This document shows, in pieces, positions 1-6,421 of a stretch of DNA of 7,369 nt. A model generated the notes under the pieces. The model saw only the letters and a program-made list of their open reading frames with translations, searched no databases and was not told where the DNA came from. How positions within the stretch are numbered: the stretch's first letter is position 1; every line of letters begins with the position of its first letter. The position numbers were made by a program, and so were the translations under genes. This DNA is from an uncultured Erysipelotrichaceae bacterium (GTDB taxonomy: Bacteria; Bacillota_I; Bacilli_A; Erysipelotrichales; Coprobacillaceae): assembly GCA_947573745.1 (NCBI GenBank), contig CANPGX010000049.1:1-7369 (forward strand), read 5' to 3'.

Positions 1-622
1 TCGTATAAGTTGCATGAGAATCAAAATCATCGGTAATGATGACATCTTTATTTAAATCAAAGGCATCTCCTTCTAGAATAATTTTATCTTCTATACCACT
101 TAATATCGGTGCTTGTGTATCTTCATCAAAAACATGAATGATTGTTTTTTGTCTTGTTAGATTTCCATAACGATCTCTAACAATAATTTCTACTTGCCAA
201 TCTCCAGATTGATGAAAAGTATATGCCTGGGCAAACTTTACAGTCACAGGACTATCATCTTCTATAGACACTATACACTGTGATGCTACAGGACACTCTC
301 CCAGTAAAATATTAATTTCTTTTAATATGACTTTAGGAGGTTGATGATCTTCAACATAAACATAGAGTTGTTTTTGAATATGATGATATTGATAGCTCAC
401 AATATATGCACCCGGAACATCTGTATCCACTTCATGATGAATCTCTATATCTTTTTTTGACAATGTAGGACCTACATGAAGATATACCAAGGGATCAAAG
501 GTCTCATGAATGTCAATGCTCACACGTAATTGATCTAAAGTAAAATACATATTTTGTATTTTCCATCCTATGAAGGCCCCTATCGCCATCATGATCCAAA
601 ATAAAATTTTTTTCTGTAACAT
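1..622 (-). CDS. Membrane-anchored surface protein with tandem Ig-like modules (partial, C-terminus beyond left edge)
   Basis: Open for 207 codons from an ATG at 622 to the window edge without a stop. The N-terminus (MLQKK, then a hydrophobic stretch at about residues 6-22) looks like an uncleaved signal anchor, which would place the rest outside the membrane. The remainder reads as consecutive beta-sandwich modules of the bacterial Ig-like/DUF5011 kind. Module 1 (about 35-91) carries 'DTDVPGAYIVSYQ'; module 2 (about 95-165) carries 'SGDWQVEIIVRDRYGN'; module 3 starts at 'DTQAPILSGIEDK' (about 168) and runs off the edge. Module 2 contains two cysteines (C110 and C116), unusual for a surface protein of this type. 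The start lies 3 nt after the dapL stop with only a weak GGA upstream, which suggests translation coupled to the dap operon. ATGs at codons 11-12 are less likely starts because they would cut into the anchor. The function is unknown: such modules are usually stalks or adhesion domains, and any enzymatic domain would lie off-window. Confidence 0.75.
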   Translation of the reverse strand, partial: MLQKKILFWIMMAIGAFIGWKIQNMYFTLDQLRVSIDIHETFDPLVYLHVGPTLSKKDIEIHHEVDTDVPGAYIVSYQYHHIQKQLYVYVEDHQPPKVILKEINILLGECPVASQCIVSIEDDSPVTVKFAQAYTFHQSGDWQVEIIVRDRYGNLTRQKTIIHVFDEDTQAPILSGIEDKIILEGDAFDLNKDVIITDDFDSHATYT

Positions 623-625
623 ATT

Positions 626-1693
626 TTATTCCAATAGAGATAAATAAAAGTTAAGTCCTTGTTGCAAAGTTTTTTCATCAAATTGATACGTAGATGCATG
701 AAGTGGAACATGATGATCATTTCCCATCAATACATAGAGACCAGGAATAGATTGTTGATACCAAGCAAAATCATCACATAGAAACATCTTTTCTATAGGT
801 TGGAAAGGAATCTTTTTTGATACCTTTTGATAAAGAGAAACATCATTGATGACACACGGATAAAGTGGAATTGCCTGCATTTGAATCTTAACACCATGCT
901 TTACTATCATATCCTCAATATGACAATGCATATCCTTTAATTGCTGTTCAACAACTTGTTCATCAAATCCACGTAATGTTCCTTCGATTTCTGCCTTATC
1001 TGCAACACCATTTCTTATTGTTCCAGCTTTCATTTTTCCAAAATGAAGACATGTTTTTGTTGATGGTATTTCCTGTGAGAGTTGCCAATAAAGATCACAG
1101 GCAGCTTTTAAACTATCTTTTCCTAAATGGCGTTTGGAAACATGGGCACCTTGTCCTAAAATGCAAAGATTTATTTCATGGCTACTTGAGAAAATAGGAC
1201 CCGGTCTGGTATAAAAGCATCCTGATTTTAATCTTGGAAAATTATGCAAAGCATAAATTTCATCTATAGAAAAACGAGATTTTATCCCAGCTTCCATCAA
1301 TAACTTTGCCCCACCAATATTTTCTTCCGCCATTTGAAAAATCAATAATACATTGCAAGAAGCATGTTCTTGCTTAGATAGTTGATCAGCAACACCTAAT
1401 AATATAGCCATATGTCCATCATGTCCACAGGCATGCATCCACCCAGAATGCATGCTCTTATAGTTTAATGTTGTTTCTTCCTGAATTTGCAAGCCATCCA
1501 TTTCACAACGGAAAGCGATCGTTTTATCTTGATGAAAATCAAAATAGACTAAAATATCCTTTTGTGTAAGAGAAATAGGCATTAAATTCATCTTTCTTAA
1601 TGCCTGAATAAGATAACATCTTGTCTTATCTTCTTGCATTGAAGCTTCTGGTATCTGATGTAAATCATGATACCATTGACATAACCTATTCAT
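626..1693 (-). CDS. dapL: N-acetyldiaminopimelate deacetylase (M20 metallopeptidase family)
   Basis: Predicted to hydrolyse N-acetyl-LL-2,6-diaminopimelate to LL-diaminopimelate and acetate in the cytoplasm, the step before DapF in the acetylase branch of lysine/DAP synthesis. At 355 aa it is close to the usual length for the family. The M20D motifs are in order: 'WYHDLHQIPE' (7-16, the family's R-x-LH-x-x-PE region), 'MHACGHDGHMA' (86-96), 'QMAEE' (120-124), 'ALHNFP' (148-153) and 'PLHASTYQFDE' (330-340). Expected metal ligands are C89, H91, E124, H150 and H332, all present. The family's usual QPAEE is QMAEE here. M20D also contains hippurate and indole-acetyl-amino-acid hydrolases, so sequence alone does not fix the substrate. 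The position directly after dapH, with an ATGA overlap at 1690-1693, makes the DAP deacetylase (B. subtilis YkuR type) the best call. A GAGG site 7 nt before the ATG supports the start. Confidence 0.9.
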   Translation of the reverse strand: MNRLCQWYHDLHQIPEASMQEDKTRCYLIQALRKMNLMPISLTQKDILVYFDFHQDKTIAFRCEMDGLQIQEETTLNYKSMHSGWMHACGHDGHMAILLGVADQLSKQEHASCNVLLIFQMAEENIGGAKLLMEAGIKSRFSIDEIYALHNFPRLKSGCFYTRPGPIFSSSHEINLCILGQGAHVSKRHLGKDSLKAACDLYWQLSQEIPSTKTCLHFGKMKAGTIRNGVADKAEIEGTLRGFDEQVVEQQLKDMHCHIEDMIVKHGVKIQMQAIPLYPCVINDVSLYQKVSKKIPFQPIEKMFLCDDFAWYQQSIPGLYVLMGNDHHVPLHASTYQFDEKTLQQGLNFYLSLLE

Positions 1694-2379
1694 CGCAAAT
1701 CCTCATTAAGGGCATATTTCTCTTCTTTCACTTCATTTATTTTTTTAATACACTTCCCAGGGCAACCCACCATGACACTGTAGGGTTCTACATCTTCTAA
1801 AACAACACTTCCAGCACCAATAATACTATGATGTCCTACATGCACACCTTCAACAATGACAGCATTTGCACCTACAAAGACATGATTTTCTATGATGACA
1901 GGTTTGGCACTAGCTGGTTCTATCGTTCCTGCGATAACTGCTCCAGCGCCAATATGACACATCTCTTTAATCACAGCATTCCCCCCAACCACAGCATTCA
2001 TATCAATCATTGTTTTTTCCCCAATAAATGCTCCTATATTAATCGTGGCATTCATCATGATAACTGCTCCCTCTTCAATGGTCACTTTCTCGCGAATTAT
2101 TGCCCCAGGTTCAATACGCACTGAAGTTCCTTGCGGATCATATAAAGGTATTCCACTGTGATAATACCACTGAAAGGTTTCAACACGATCAATGTGATCT
2201 TGATGTTCATCTAAATAAGATTGAATCAAGGTACTATCTCCAACAAGATGACGACAACCGTCATCTCCAAAACAAAAAACACCTTCGCACTGTGGTAAAT
2301 GATTTCCCGATATAAAAACCTGTCTCATACTTCTTTTGGGACTATATTGAATATATTCAATGATTTCTTGCGGTGTCAT
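1690..2379 (-). CDS. dapH: 2,3,4,5-tetrahydropyridine-2,6-dicarboxylate N-acetyltransferase
   Basis: Transfers an acetyl group from acetyl-CoA to the amino group of tetrahydrodipicolinate (L-2-amino-6-oxopimelate form), the committed step of the N-acetyl DAP pathway. With the chosen start it is 229 aa, close to B. subtilis DapH. Residues 1-85 form the DapH N-terminal domain, beginning 'MTPQEIIEYIQYSPKR'. From about 88 to 195 there is a left-handed beta-helix of hexapeptide repeats, with family-typical blocks 'RIEPGAIIRE' (88-97), 'TMIDMNAVVGG' (123-133), 'CHIGAGAVIAGTIEP' (141-155) and 'VEPYSVMVGCPGK' (197-209). The reading frame is open to an ATG at 2439, but that adds 20 residues without family similarity and lacks a good ribosome site. 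The ATG at 2379 has GGAGG 8 nt upstream and starts where the family starts. It overlaps the dapF end by 23 nt and the dapL start by 4 nt, so translation is probably coupled. The blocks fit DapH better than the succinylase DapD. Confidence 0.93.
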   Translation of the reverse strand: MTPQEIIEYIQYSPKRSMRQVFISGNHLPQCEGVFCFGDDGCRHLVGDSTLIQSYLDEHQDHIDRVETFQWYYHSGIPLYDPQGTSVRIEPGAIIREKVTIEEGAVIMMNATINIGAFIGEKTMIDMNAVVGGNAVIKEMCHIGAGAVIAGTIEPASAKPVIIENHVFVGANAVIVEGVHVGHHSIIGAGSVVLEDVEPYSVMVGCPGKCIKKINEVKEEKYALNEDLR

Positions 2380-3106
2380 ACCATATTCCTCCGTAAACAA
2401 TATGTGCTTTTGAATGCAAATAAATCTGATCCTCTTCACGCACTAAAAAAACGCCTCCATCCATATGAATGTGCGCTTGCTTTAAAGATGGATCTTTTAT
2501 TTGACAAGCCTTAAAAACTGCACACGCACCACTACCACAACTTTGTGTTATACCGACACCTCTTTCGTAAACTTTAACACGAATTTCATCAGGATGAACA
2601 ATTTCACATATTTCTACATTAACACCATCTGGATAATGATTGCATTGTTGCATCTGTTGTCCCAAAAAGACAACATCTACTAAATCTATATCCTCAACAA
2701 AAAACACCACATGTCGATTACCCAGCATAACTTCTGTATATTCCGGATACACTGTGCATTGACCTTGATTCATACCTATCCAGAGTTTTTGGTCTTCCTC
2801 TTTTAACACTTGAATACCTGCTTTTGTTTCAATCATGTTTGGATATTTTCCATAAAGGGCATGCCAATATTCACTGACACAAAATAGCCCATTTCCACAA
2901 ATCATGGCTTCACTTCCATCTTGATTGTACACACGCATATATACATCAGCATGTTGACTTTTTTCTAAGACAAGAATGCCATCTGCACCAATGCCTAAAT
3001 GTCGATGACACATTTGCAAAATTTTAGATGAGGATAACGTTTGAGGAAACATGCAAATAAAATCATTACCTAAAGACTGTATTTTCATAAAAGTCATTGG
3101 ATTCAT
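2357..3106 (-). CDS. dapF: Diaminopimelate epimerase
   Basis: Cofactor-independent racemase that converts LL-diaminopimelate to meso-diaminopimelate with two cysteines as acid/base pair, supplying lysine synthesis and peptidoglycan cross-link precursors. With the chosen start it is 249 aa, slightly short for a family usually near 270-280. The typical opening 'MKIQSLGNDF' lies at 7-16. The first catalytic block 'NQDGSEAMICGNGLFC' (61-76) gives C70 as one catalytic cysteine. The second block 'YERGVGITQSCGSGACA' (180-196) gives C190. 'GVNVEI' (161-166) is the substrate-contacting region. One oddity: the family signature has Arg after CGNG-x, and here it is Phe (F75). The frame extends to an ATG at 3130, but that codon lacks a ribosome site and would lie upstream of the predicted transcription start. 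The ATG at 3106 has GAGAGG 12 nt upstream, a rather long spacing; 3097 and 3088 are also possible. It is the first gene of the dapF-dapH-dapL operon. Confidence 0.92.
   Translation of the reverse strand: MNPMTFMKIQSLGNDFICMFPQTLSSSKILQMCHRHLGIGADGILVLEKSQHADVYMRVYNQDGSEAMICGNGLFCVSEYWHALYGKYPNMIETKAGIQVLKEEDQKLWIGMNQGQCTVYPEYTEVMLGNRHVVFFVEDIDLVDVVFLGQQMQQCNHYPDGVNVEICEIVHPDEIRVKVYERGVGITQSCGSGACAVFKACQIKDPSLKQAHIHMDGGVFLVREEDQIYLHSKAHIVYGGIWYDTARNH
2388..2392 (-). promoter_or_regulatory. Ribosome binding site of dapH, inside dapF
   Basis: On the minus strand GGAGG lies 8 nt before the ATG at 2379. It falls within the last codons of dapF (the Gly-Gly of 'VYGGIWYD'). It decides the dapH start in favour of 2379 over the upstream in-frame ATG at 2439. 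Confidence 0.75.
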
Positions 3107-3118
3107 ATCATTTCTATA

Positions 3119-3124
3119 CCTCTC
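3119..3124 (-). promoter_or_regulatory. Possible ribosome binding site of dapF
   Basis: GAGAGG on the minus strand lies 12 nt before the ATG at 3106. The spacing is longer than ideal, but this is the only purine-rich site near any of the four candidate in-frame starts (3130, 3106, 3097, 3088). Confidence 0.45.
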
Positions 3125-3129
3125 TTTCA

Positions 3130-3135
3130 TATAAT
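3130..3135 (+). promoter_or_regulatory. Candidate -10 element for the plus-strand small ORF
   Basis: A perfect TATAAT on the plus strand starts 25 nt before the small ORF's ATG. No convincing -35 lies 16-18 nt upstream and there is no TG extension. A start near 3142 would leave a leader of only about 13 nt that opens with the AAAGGAG site. It shares bases with the minus-strand -10 of dapF. Confidence 0.3.
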
Positions 3136-3159
3136 AAAGTGAAAGGAGAACACTATGAA
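3131..3159 (-). promoter_or_regulatory. Predicted sigma-A-type promoter of the dapF-dapH-dapL operon
   Basis: On the minus strand a -35-like TTCATA (3159-3154, 4 of 6 consensus bases) is followed after exactly 17 nt by a -10-like TATTAT (3136-3131, 5 of 6). Transcription would begin near 3124, just ahead of the GAGAGG site. It lies downstream of the matE terminator, so the dap genes would form their own unit. The -35 overlaps the start codon of the plus-strand small ORF. There is no room for a lysine riboswitch between this start site and dapF, and none is seen. Confidence 0.4.
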
Positions 3160-3256
3160 CTACTTTTTTCGTCGTATGAATACTTTTTTATTAGGTCAGA
3201 TTCTCTTCTGGCTCATGGTGATTTCTTATAAACTTTATTGTCTTTATATTTTATGA
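3155..3256 (+). CDS. Small hydrophobic single-helix membrane peptide (33 aa), unrecognised
   Basis: A complete ATG-to-TGA ORF of 33 codons, divergent from dapF. AAAGGAG sits 6 nt before the ATG (3142-3148), a near-perfect Shine-Dalgarno site with ideal spacing and a stronger one than dapF's own. The peptide opens 'MNYFFRRMN'. From about residue 10 to the C-terminus it is almost wholly hydrophobic and aromatic, interrupted by single Gln and Lys residues, as expected of one membrane helix with the RR pair on the cytoplasmic side. I recognise no family. It could be a small regulatory membrane protein, a hydrophobic toxin-like peptide, or a chance ORF. Against it: T-rich DNA readily encodes hydrophobic residues, the -35 is poor, and no plus-strand U-tract terminator follows. 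For it: the ribosome site and its place in an otherwise unexplained gap. Confidence 0.5.
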   Translation: MNYFFRRMNTFLLGQILFWLMVISYKLYCLYIL

Positions 3257-3281
3257 CTTCTTATTTCTTTCTATGACCTAT

Positions 3282-3308
3282 AAAAAAAGAAAGTCTTAAG
3301 ACTCTCTT
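3282..3308 (-). terminator. Intrinsic terminator of matE, stop codon in the loop
   Basis: On the minus strand a 9-bp stem (AAGAGAGTC at 3308-3300 with GACTTTCTT at 3295-3287, one G-U pair) closes a TTAA tetraloop (3299-3296). A T-run follows (3286-3282). The matE stop codon TAA (3298-3296) lies inside the loop. The plus-strand copy has no T-run, so it should terminate only the minus-strand transcript. Confidence 0.82.
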
Positions 3309-4657
3309 AAAAAATGATTTTGTTGTTTAATCATGACTTTTTTAAACCATAATACCATCAAAACTCCACGAATCATCGATGATAAACTCAATGCCCACCA
3401 AACACCATTTAATCCTAACGAAGTTGATGATAAATACATGGCTACAGGAATACGTATGGCTGTAAAGAGAATATTGATGACAGAGGGCATGAATGTCTCT
3501 CCCATTCCTGATAGTGCCCCTGTAGCTGTGATTTCAACACACATTAATAATTGTGAATATCCTAGAATTTTTAAATATCCAATGCCTTGTGATAAAATCG
3601 TTTTATCTGGGATAAAAATAGAAAAAATAGGACCTGGTAAAAAAACTAGTAAAGCTGTACATAATGTCCCCCAAACAAGCATAACGCACATAGCCACATG
3701 ATACCCTTTTTTCACACGTTGTAAATTTCTAGACCCATAGTTTTGAGCAATAAAGGCATTTAAAGCAGAAGCAAAGCCATCCGCAGTCATCCATGAAATA
3801 GATTCTATTTGACTTCCAACTTTCTGTACTGCCACGGCACTATCACCCCAAGAAGCAATCATGCGTGCAATGATCATAGAAATTCCGGCAAAAACAGCAT
3901 TTTGTAAAGCAGGTGGAAAACCAGTCTGACATATTTTTTGATAACAAGAAAAAGAAATGCGTTTTTTTAAAGAAATATGTTTAAAAATTATTTCATCCTC
4001 TCTAGCAATCCATAAAAACATCCCTGTAACTATCATTTGTGCCAATACGGTTGCAATACCCGCACCTGCTACTCCCATTTTAGGGATACCAGCTATTCCA
4101 AAAATAAGCACAGGATCCAACAATATATTCACAATGAGCCCCACAGTTGTCGCTACAAAGGGTGTATGAGAATTTCCCATAGCTGTAAAGAGCCCTGTAA
4201 AAGCTATATTCAAAAATGAAAATAAAATAAATCCCCCAGTAATCCATAAATAAATTTCCGCATCTGCTACAACACGATTTCCATTAAGTTTAAAGAAAGA
4301 AATCATTGCTGGTGAAAAAAAGAGACAAGCTAAACCAAATAATAAGCCAAATAAGATTGTAATTTGAAGTGTAGCTGTTGCATAGTCAATGGCATGATCT
4401 TGTTGTTTGGCACCTAAACACTGCCCTACATGCACTTGCCCACCTACTCTGGTAAGCGTCACCAAACTTGATGAAAGCCAGCTAAGCATGCCAGCAGCCC
4501 CAACAGCGGCAACAGCACCACTACCTAGCCTTCCAATCCAAATCATATCCGTCATATTATAAGCCATTTGAATCAACGACGTTGCCATGATAGGTAAAGC
4601 TAACTTCGTTAATGAAGGAAAAATAGGGCCTTGTAATAAATCAACATGTTTATTCAT
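3296..4657 (-). CDS. MATE family efflux transporter
   Basis: Polytopic inner-membrane antiporter, 453 aa, of the multidrug and toxic-compound extrusion family, which exports small, often cationic molecules by Na+ or H+ exchange. About twelve hydrophobic segments are arranged as two MatE halves (roughly 14-220 and 240-440). Family-typical stretches are 'MTDMIWIGRLG' (36-46) after TM1, 'GNSHTP' (161-166), 'NILLDPVLIFG' (177-187), 'AQNYGSRN' (304-311) at the start of the second half's cytoplasmic loop, and 'SGMGETFMPSVINI' (383-396). Substrate cannot be told from sequence. The ATG at 4657 overlaps the end of the radical SAM gene by 8 nt (4650-4657). A GAGGAG site 6 nt upstream lies within the last codons of that gene, so the two are probably co-transcribed and translationally coupled. 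It is followed immediately by a terminator, so it ends its operon. Family assignment is secure; the physiological role is not. Confidence 0.94.
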   Translation of the reverse strand: MNKHVDLLQGPIFPSLTKLALPIMATSLIQMAYNMTDMIWIGRLGSGAVAAVGAAGMLSWLSSSLVTLTRVGGQVHVGQCLGAKQQDHAIDYATATLQITILFGLLFGLACLFFSPAMISFFKLNGNRVVADAEIYLWITGGFILFSFLNIAFTGLFTAMGNSHTPFVATTVGLIVNILLDPVLIFGIAGIPKMGVAGAGIATVLAQMIVTGMFLWIAREDEIIFKHISLKKRISFSCYQKICQTGFPPALQNAVFAGISMIIARMIASWGDSAVAVQKVGSQIESISWMTADGFASALNAFIAQNYGSRNLQRVKKGYHVAMCVMLVWGTLCTALLVFLPGPIFSIFIPDKTILSQGIGYLKILGYSQLLMCVEITATGALSGMGETFMPSVINILFTAIRIPVAMYLSSTSLGLNGVWWALSLSSMIRGVLMVLWFKKVMIKQQNHFLRES

Positions 4658-6329
4658 AAACTTCTCCTCTATAATGTATCAATTGACACTTAAAATCTTG
4701 GTAAATTGCTAATAAATAATGATGGTCACCAATTCTTTCAAGACGACCATAACGATAAATTTTATCTTGATGAAGCTGATGTTGTGCTAAAAAGTCTTGA
4801 TCATGAATTATTTGATCTAATACTGCACGTCTTTGCTTGAAAGACATAGTTTCAGGATAAAAACGTTTAGGCTTGGTTTTAGATTGTCCTAAATAATCTT
4901 CCAAAAGGTAACCAAAATAAGGAAGATCTTTTTCTTTCATATAATACATCAATGCTTCAAAAAGTGTTTCACGTTGATATCTAATACGTTGATAGTGATG
5001 CTGTTCATAGAAATGTCCTAAATCTAGAAAAAAATAAAACGGAGAAACTACATGATCCATTAACTGATGCATCGTTTTTTCAAAACGTCCACTATTCCAA
5101 TATTTTTCCAACATATCTTCTACAACATGGATTTCTTCAACATCTTTAGATGAAAGAACATGATGATGTAACATTTCATAAGGAGGTTCTTCTTGATAAG
5201 CATATTGATAATCTTGAGCTTGTTTTCTCAATCCAGTTCCTCTAAGTAATTTTAAAAAACCTAATTGTAATTCTTTAGCTCTAAAAGCAAAGACATCATC
5301 AAAAGATTGAGCAAATCGTTCAAAAGACTCATAAGGTAGTCCTGCAATGAGATCAAGATGTAAATCAACTTTACCGCCTTGCATCAATTGTCGAATCACA
5401 GACGACAAACGTTCAAAGTTTTGATAACGACGAATTGCTACATTTGTCGGTTCATAAGTAGACTGAATCCCTATTTCAAAGCGAAATAAACCTATGGGTG
5501 CATATTGATTAACATAATCAACAATACGTTGATCTAAAACATCTGCATTGATTTCAAATTGAAATTGTTGTCCCACTTGATGATGTTCTACAATAAACGA
5601 TAAGATATCTAAAGCATATTGTGGATTGGCATTAAAACTACGATCTAAAAATTTAATTGTACGAACTTCACTTGCCATAATATCCTTTAATTGTTGATAA
5701 ATGTACTCTCTGGAAAAATGACGAACACCATTTTCTAATGATGACAAACAATATTGACATTGATACGGGCAACCACGACTGGCTTCAAAATACAAAATAC
5801 GATGTTTTAAATGAGGACGATCTTGTTCTAGTAAATAAGGTGAAGGTAACTTTTCAATCACACTTAAATCACATTGAACAACAGCATCTGAAAGATATAA
5901 CTTTCCATTCTTTTGATAACTCACCCCAGCCAGTTGAACTTCTTGTTTTTCTTCTAAGGTTGTCAATAATCGCTCAAAGACGACTTCACCTTCTCCACTG
6001 ATAACATAATCAATATTAAAATGTTCTAGAAAATGGGCAGGTTCGTAAGTCACTTCTGGACCACCTAAAATAATCATAAGTTCTGGAAGTCTTTCTTTTA
6101 ACAGCGTGCATAACTGACGAACATATTCAACATTCCAAATATAGGTCGAAATCGCAAGAATATCGATATGGTCCCGAAGAACATCAAAAACAATATGTTC
6201 TAATGGATCCTTAATCGTATAATCTTTAAAATCAATATCATGTTTAGGATAGCTCGCAACATAAAGTAATCTTAAAGCCAATGCTGTATGAATATATTTT
6301 GAATTAAGTGTTATTATCCGCGATTTCAT
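4650..6329 (-). CDS. B12-binding-domain radical SAM protein with DUF4080 C-terminus
   Basis: Predicted cytoplasmic iron-sulfur enzyme of 559 aa that uses S-adenosylmethionine and probably cobalamin; reaction and substrate are unknown. Residues 1-130 form a Rossmann-like cobalamin-binding domain, opening 'MKSRIITLNSKYIHTALALR' and including 'ILGGPEVTYEP' (87-97) and 'VISGEGE' (109-115). The radical SAM core follows, with the cluster motif C-x3-C-x2-C in 'RGCPYQCQYCLS' (C187, C191, C194). Further core strands are 'IKFLDRSFNAN' (225-235) and 'FRFEIGIQS' (282-290). From about 355 the sequence matches my memory of DUF4080, including 'LKLLRGTGLR' (359-368) and 'YWNSGRFE' (410-417). No classical DxHxxG cobalamin motif is visible, as is common in this class. 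An ATG at 6332 precedes the chosen one by one codon; GGAGG is 6 nt from 6329 but only 3 nt from 6332. It is the first gene of a two-gene unit with the MATE exporter. Confidence 0.93.
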   Translation of the reverse strand: MKSRIITLNSKYIHTALALRLLYVASYPKHDIDFKDYTIKDPLEHIVFDVLRDHIDILAISTYIWNVEYVRQLCTLLKERLPELMIILGGPEVTYEPAHFLEHFNIDYVISGEGEVVFERLLTTLEEKQEVQLAGVSYQKNGKLYLSDAVVQCDLSVIEKLPSPYLLEQDRPHLKHRILYFEASRGCPYQCQYCLSSLENGVRHFSREYIYQQLKDIMASEVRTIKFLDRSFNANPQYALDILSFIVEHHQVGQQFQFEINADVLDQRIVDYVNQYAPIGLFRFEIGIQSTYEPTNVAIRRYQNFERLSSVIRQLMQGGKVDLHLDLIAGLPYESFERFAQSFDDVFAFRAKELQLGFLKLLRGTGLRKQAQDYQYAYQEEPPYEMLHHHVLSSKDVEEIHVVEDMLEKYWNSGRFEKTMHQLMDHVVSPFYFFLDLGHFYEQHHYQRIRYQRETLFEALMYYMKEKDLPYFGYLLEDYLGQSKTKPKRFYPETMSFKQRRAVLDQIIHDQDFLAQHQLHQDKIYRYGRLERIGDHHYLLAIYQDFKCQLIHYRGEVYE

Positions 6330-6364
6330 CATTTCCCTCCAAAATTCTTAAAAAACCAAGACTA

Positions 6365-6373
6365 ATCATAGCA
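6365..6373 (-). promoter_or_regulatory. Predicted extended -10 promoter of the radical SAM-MATE unit
   Basis: On the minus strand TGCTATGAT combines a TG extension with a 5-of-6 -10 hexamer, TATGAT (6370-6365). The hexamer 17 nt upstream is a poor -35 (TTTTAA), which fits an extended -10 promoter. Transcription would start near 6358 and give a leader of about 29 nt with GGAGG. It lies just downstream of the vanY-like gene's terminator. Confidence 0.45.
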
Positions 6374-6389
6374 TACTTTAAGTCAATTT

Positions 6390-6421
6390 AAAATAAAAAC
6401 AGATATCCTAAGATACCTGTT
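6390..6421 (-). terminator. Intrinsic terminator of the VanY-like gene
   Basis: On the minus strand a 9-bp stem (ACAGGTATC at 6420-6412 with GATATCTGT at 6407-6399, one G-U pair) closes a TTAG loop, followed by TTTTATTTT. The stem can extend by one or two A-T pairs into the stop codon (6422-6420). It separates this gene from the radical SAM-MATE unit. Confidence 0.85.

Noticed and set aside
2380..2439. Longer dapH beginning at the in-frame ATG at 2439
   Set aside because: The extra 20 residues do not resemble the family N-terminus, would overlap dapF by 83 nt and lack a good ribosome site. The ATG at 2379 has GGAGG 8 nt upstream.
3107..3295. Lysine riboswitch (L-box) ahead of the dap operon
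   Set aside because: The predicted transcript start leaves only about 18 nt before dapF, and no L-box-like conserved helices are visible in the gap.
3333..3701. Plus-strand open frames inside the large minus-strand genes, such as the 122-codon one here
   Set aside because: They lie antisense to clearly recognisable proteins, lack ribosome sites and show no family features; they are shadows of the coding strand.
6365..6386. TTGACT followed by TATGAT on the minus strand as a classical -35/-10 pair
   Set aside because: The two hexamers are only 10 nt apart, too close for sigma-A. The extended -10 alone is the better reading.
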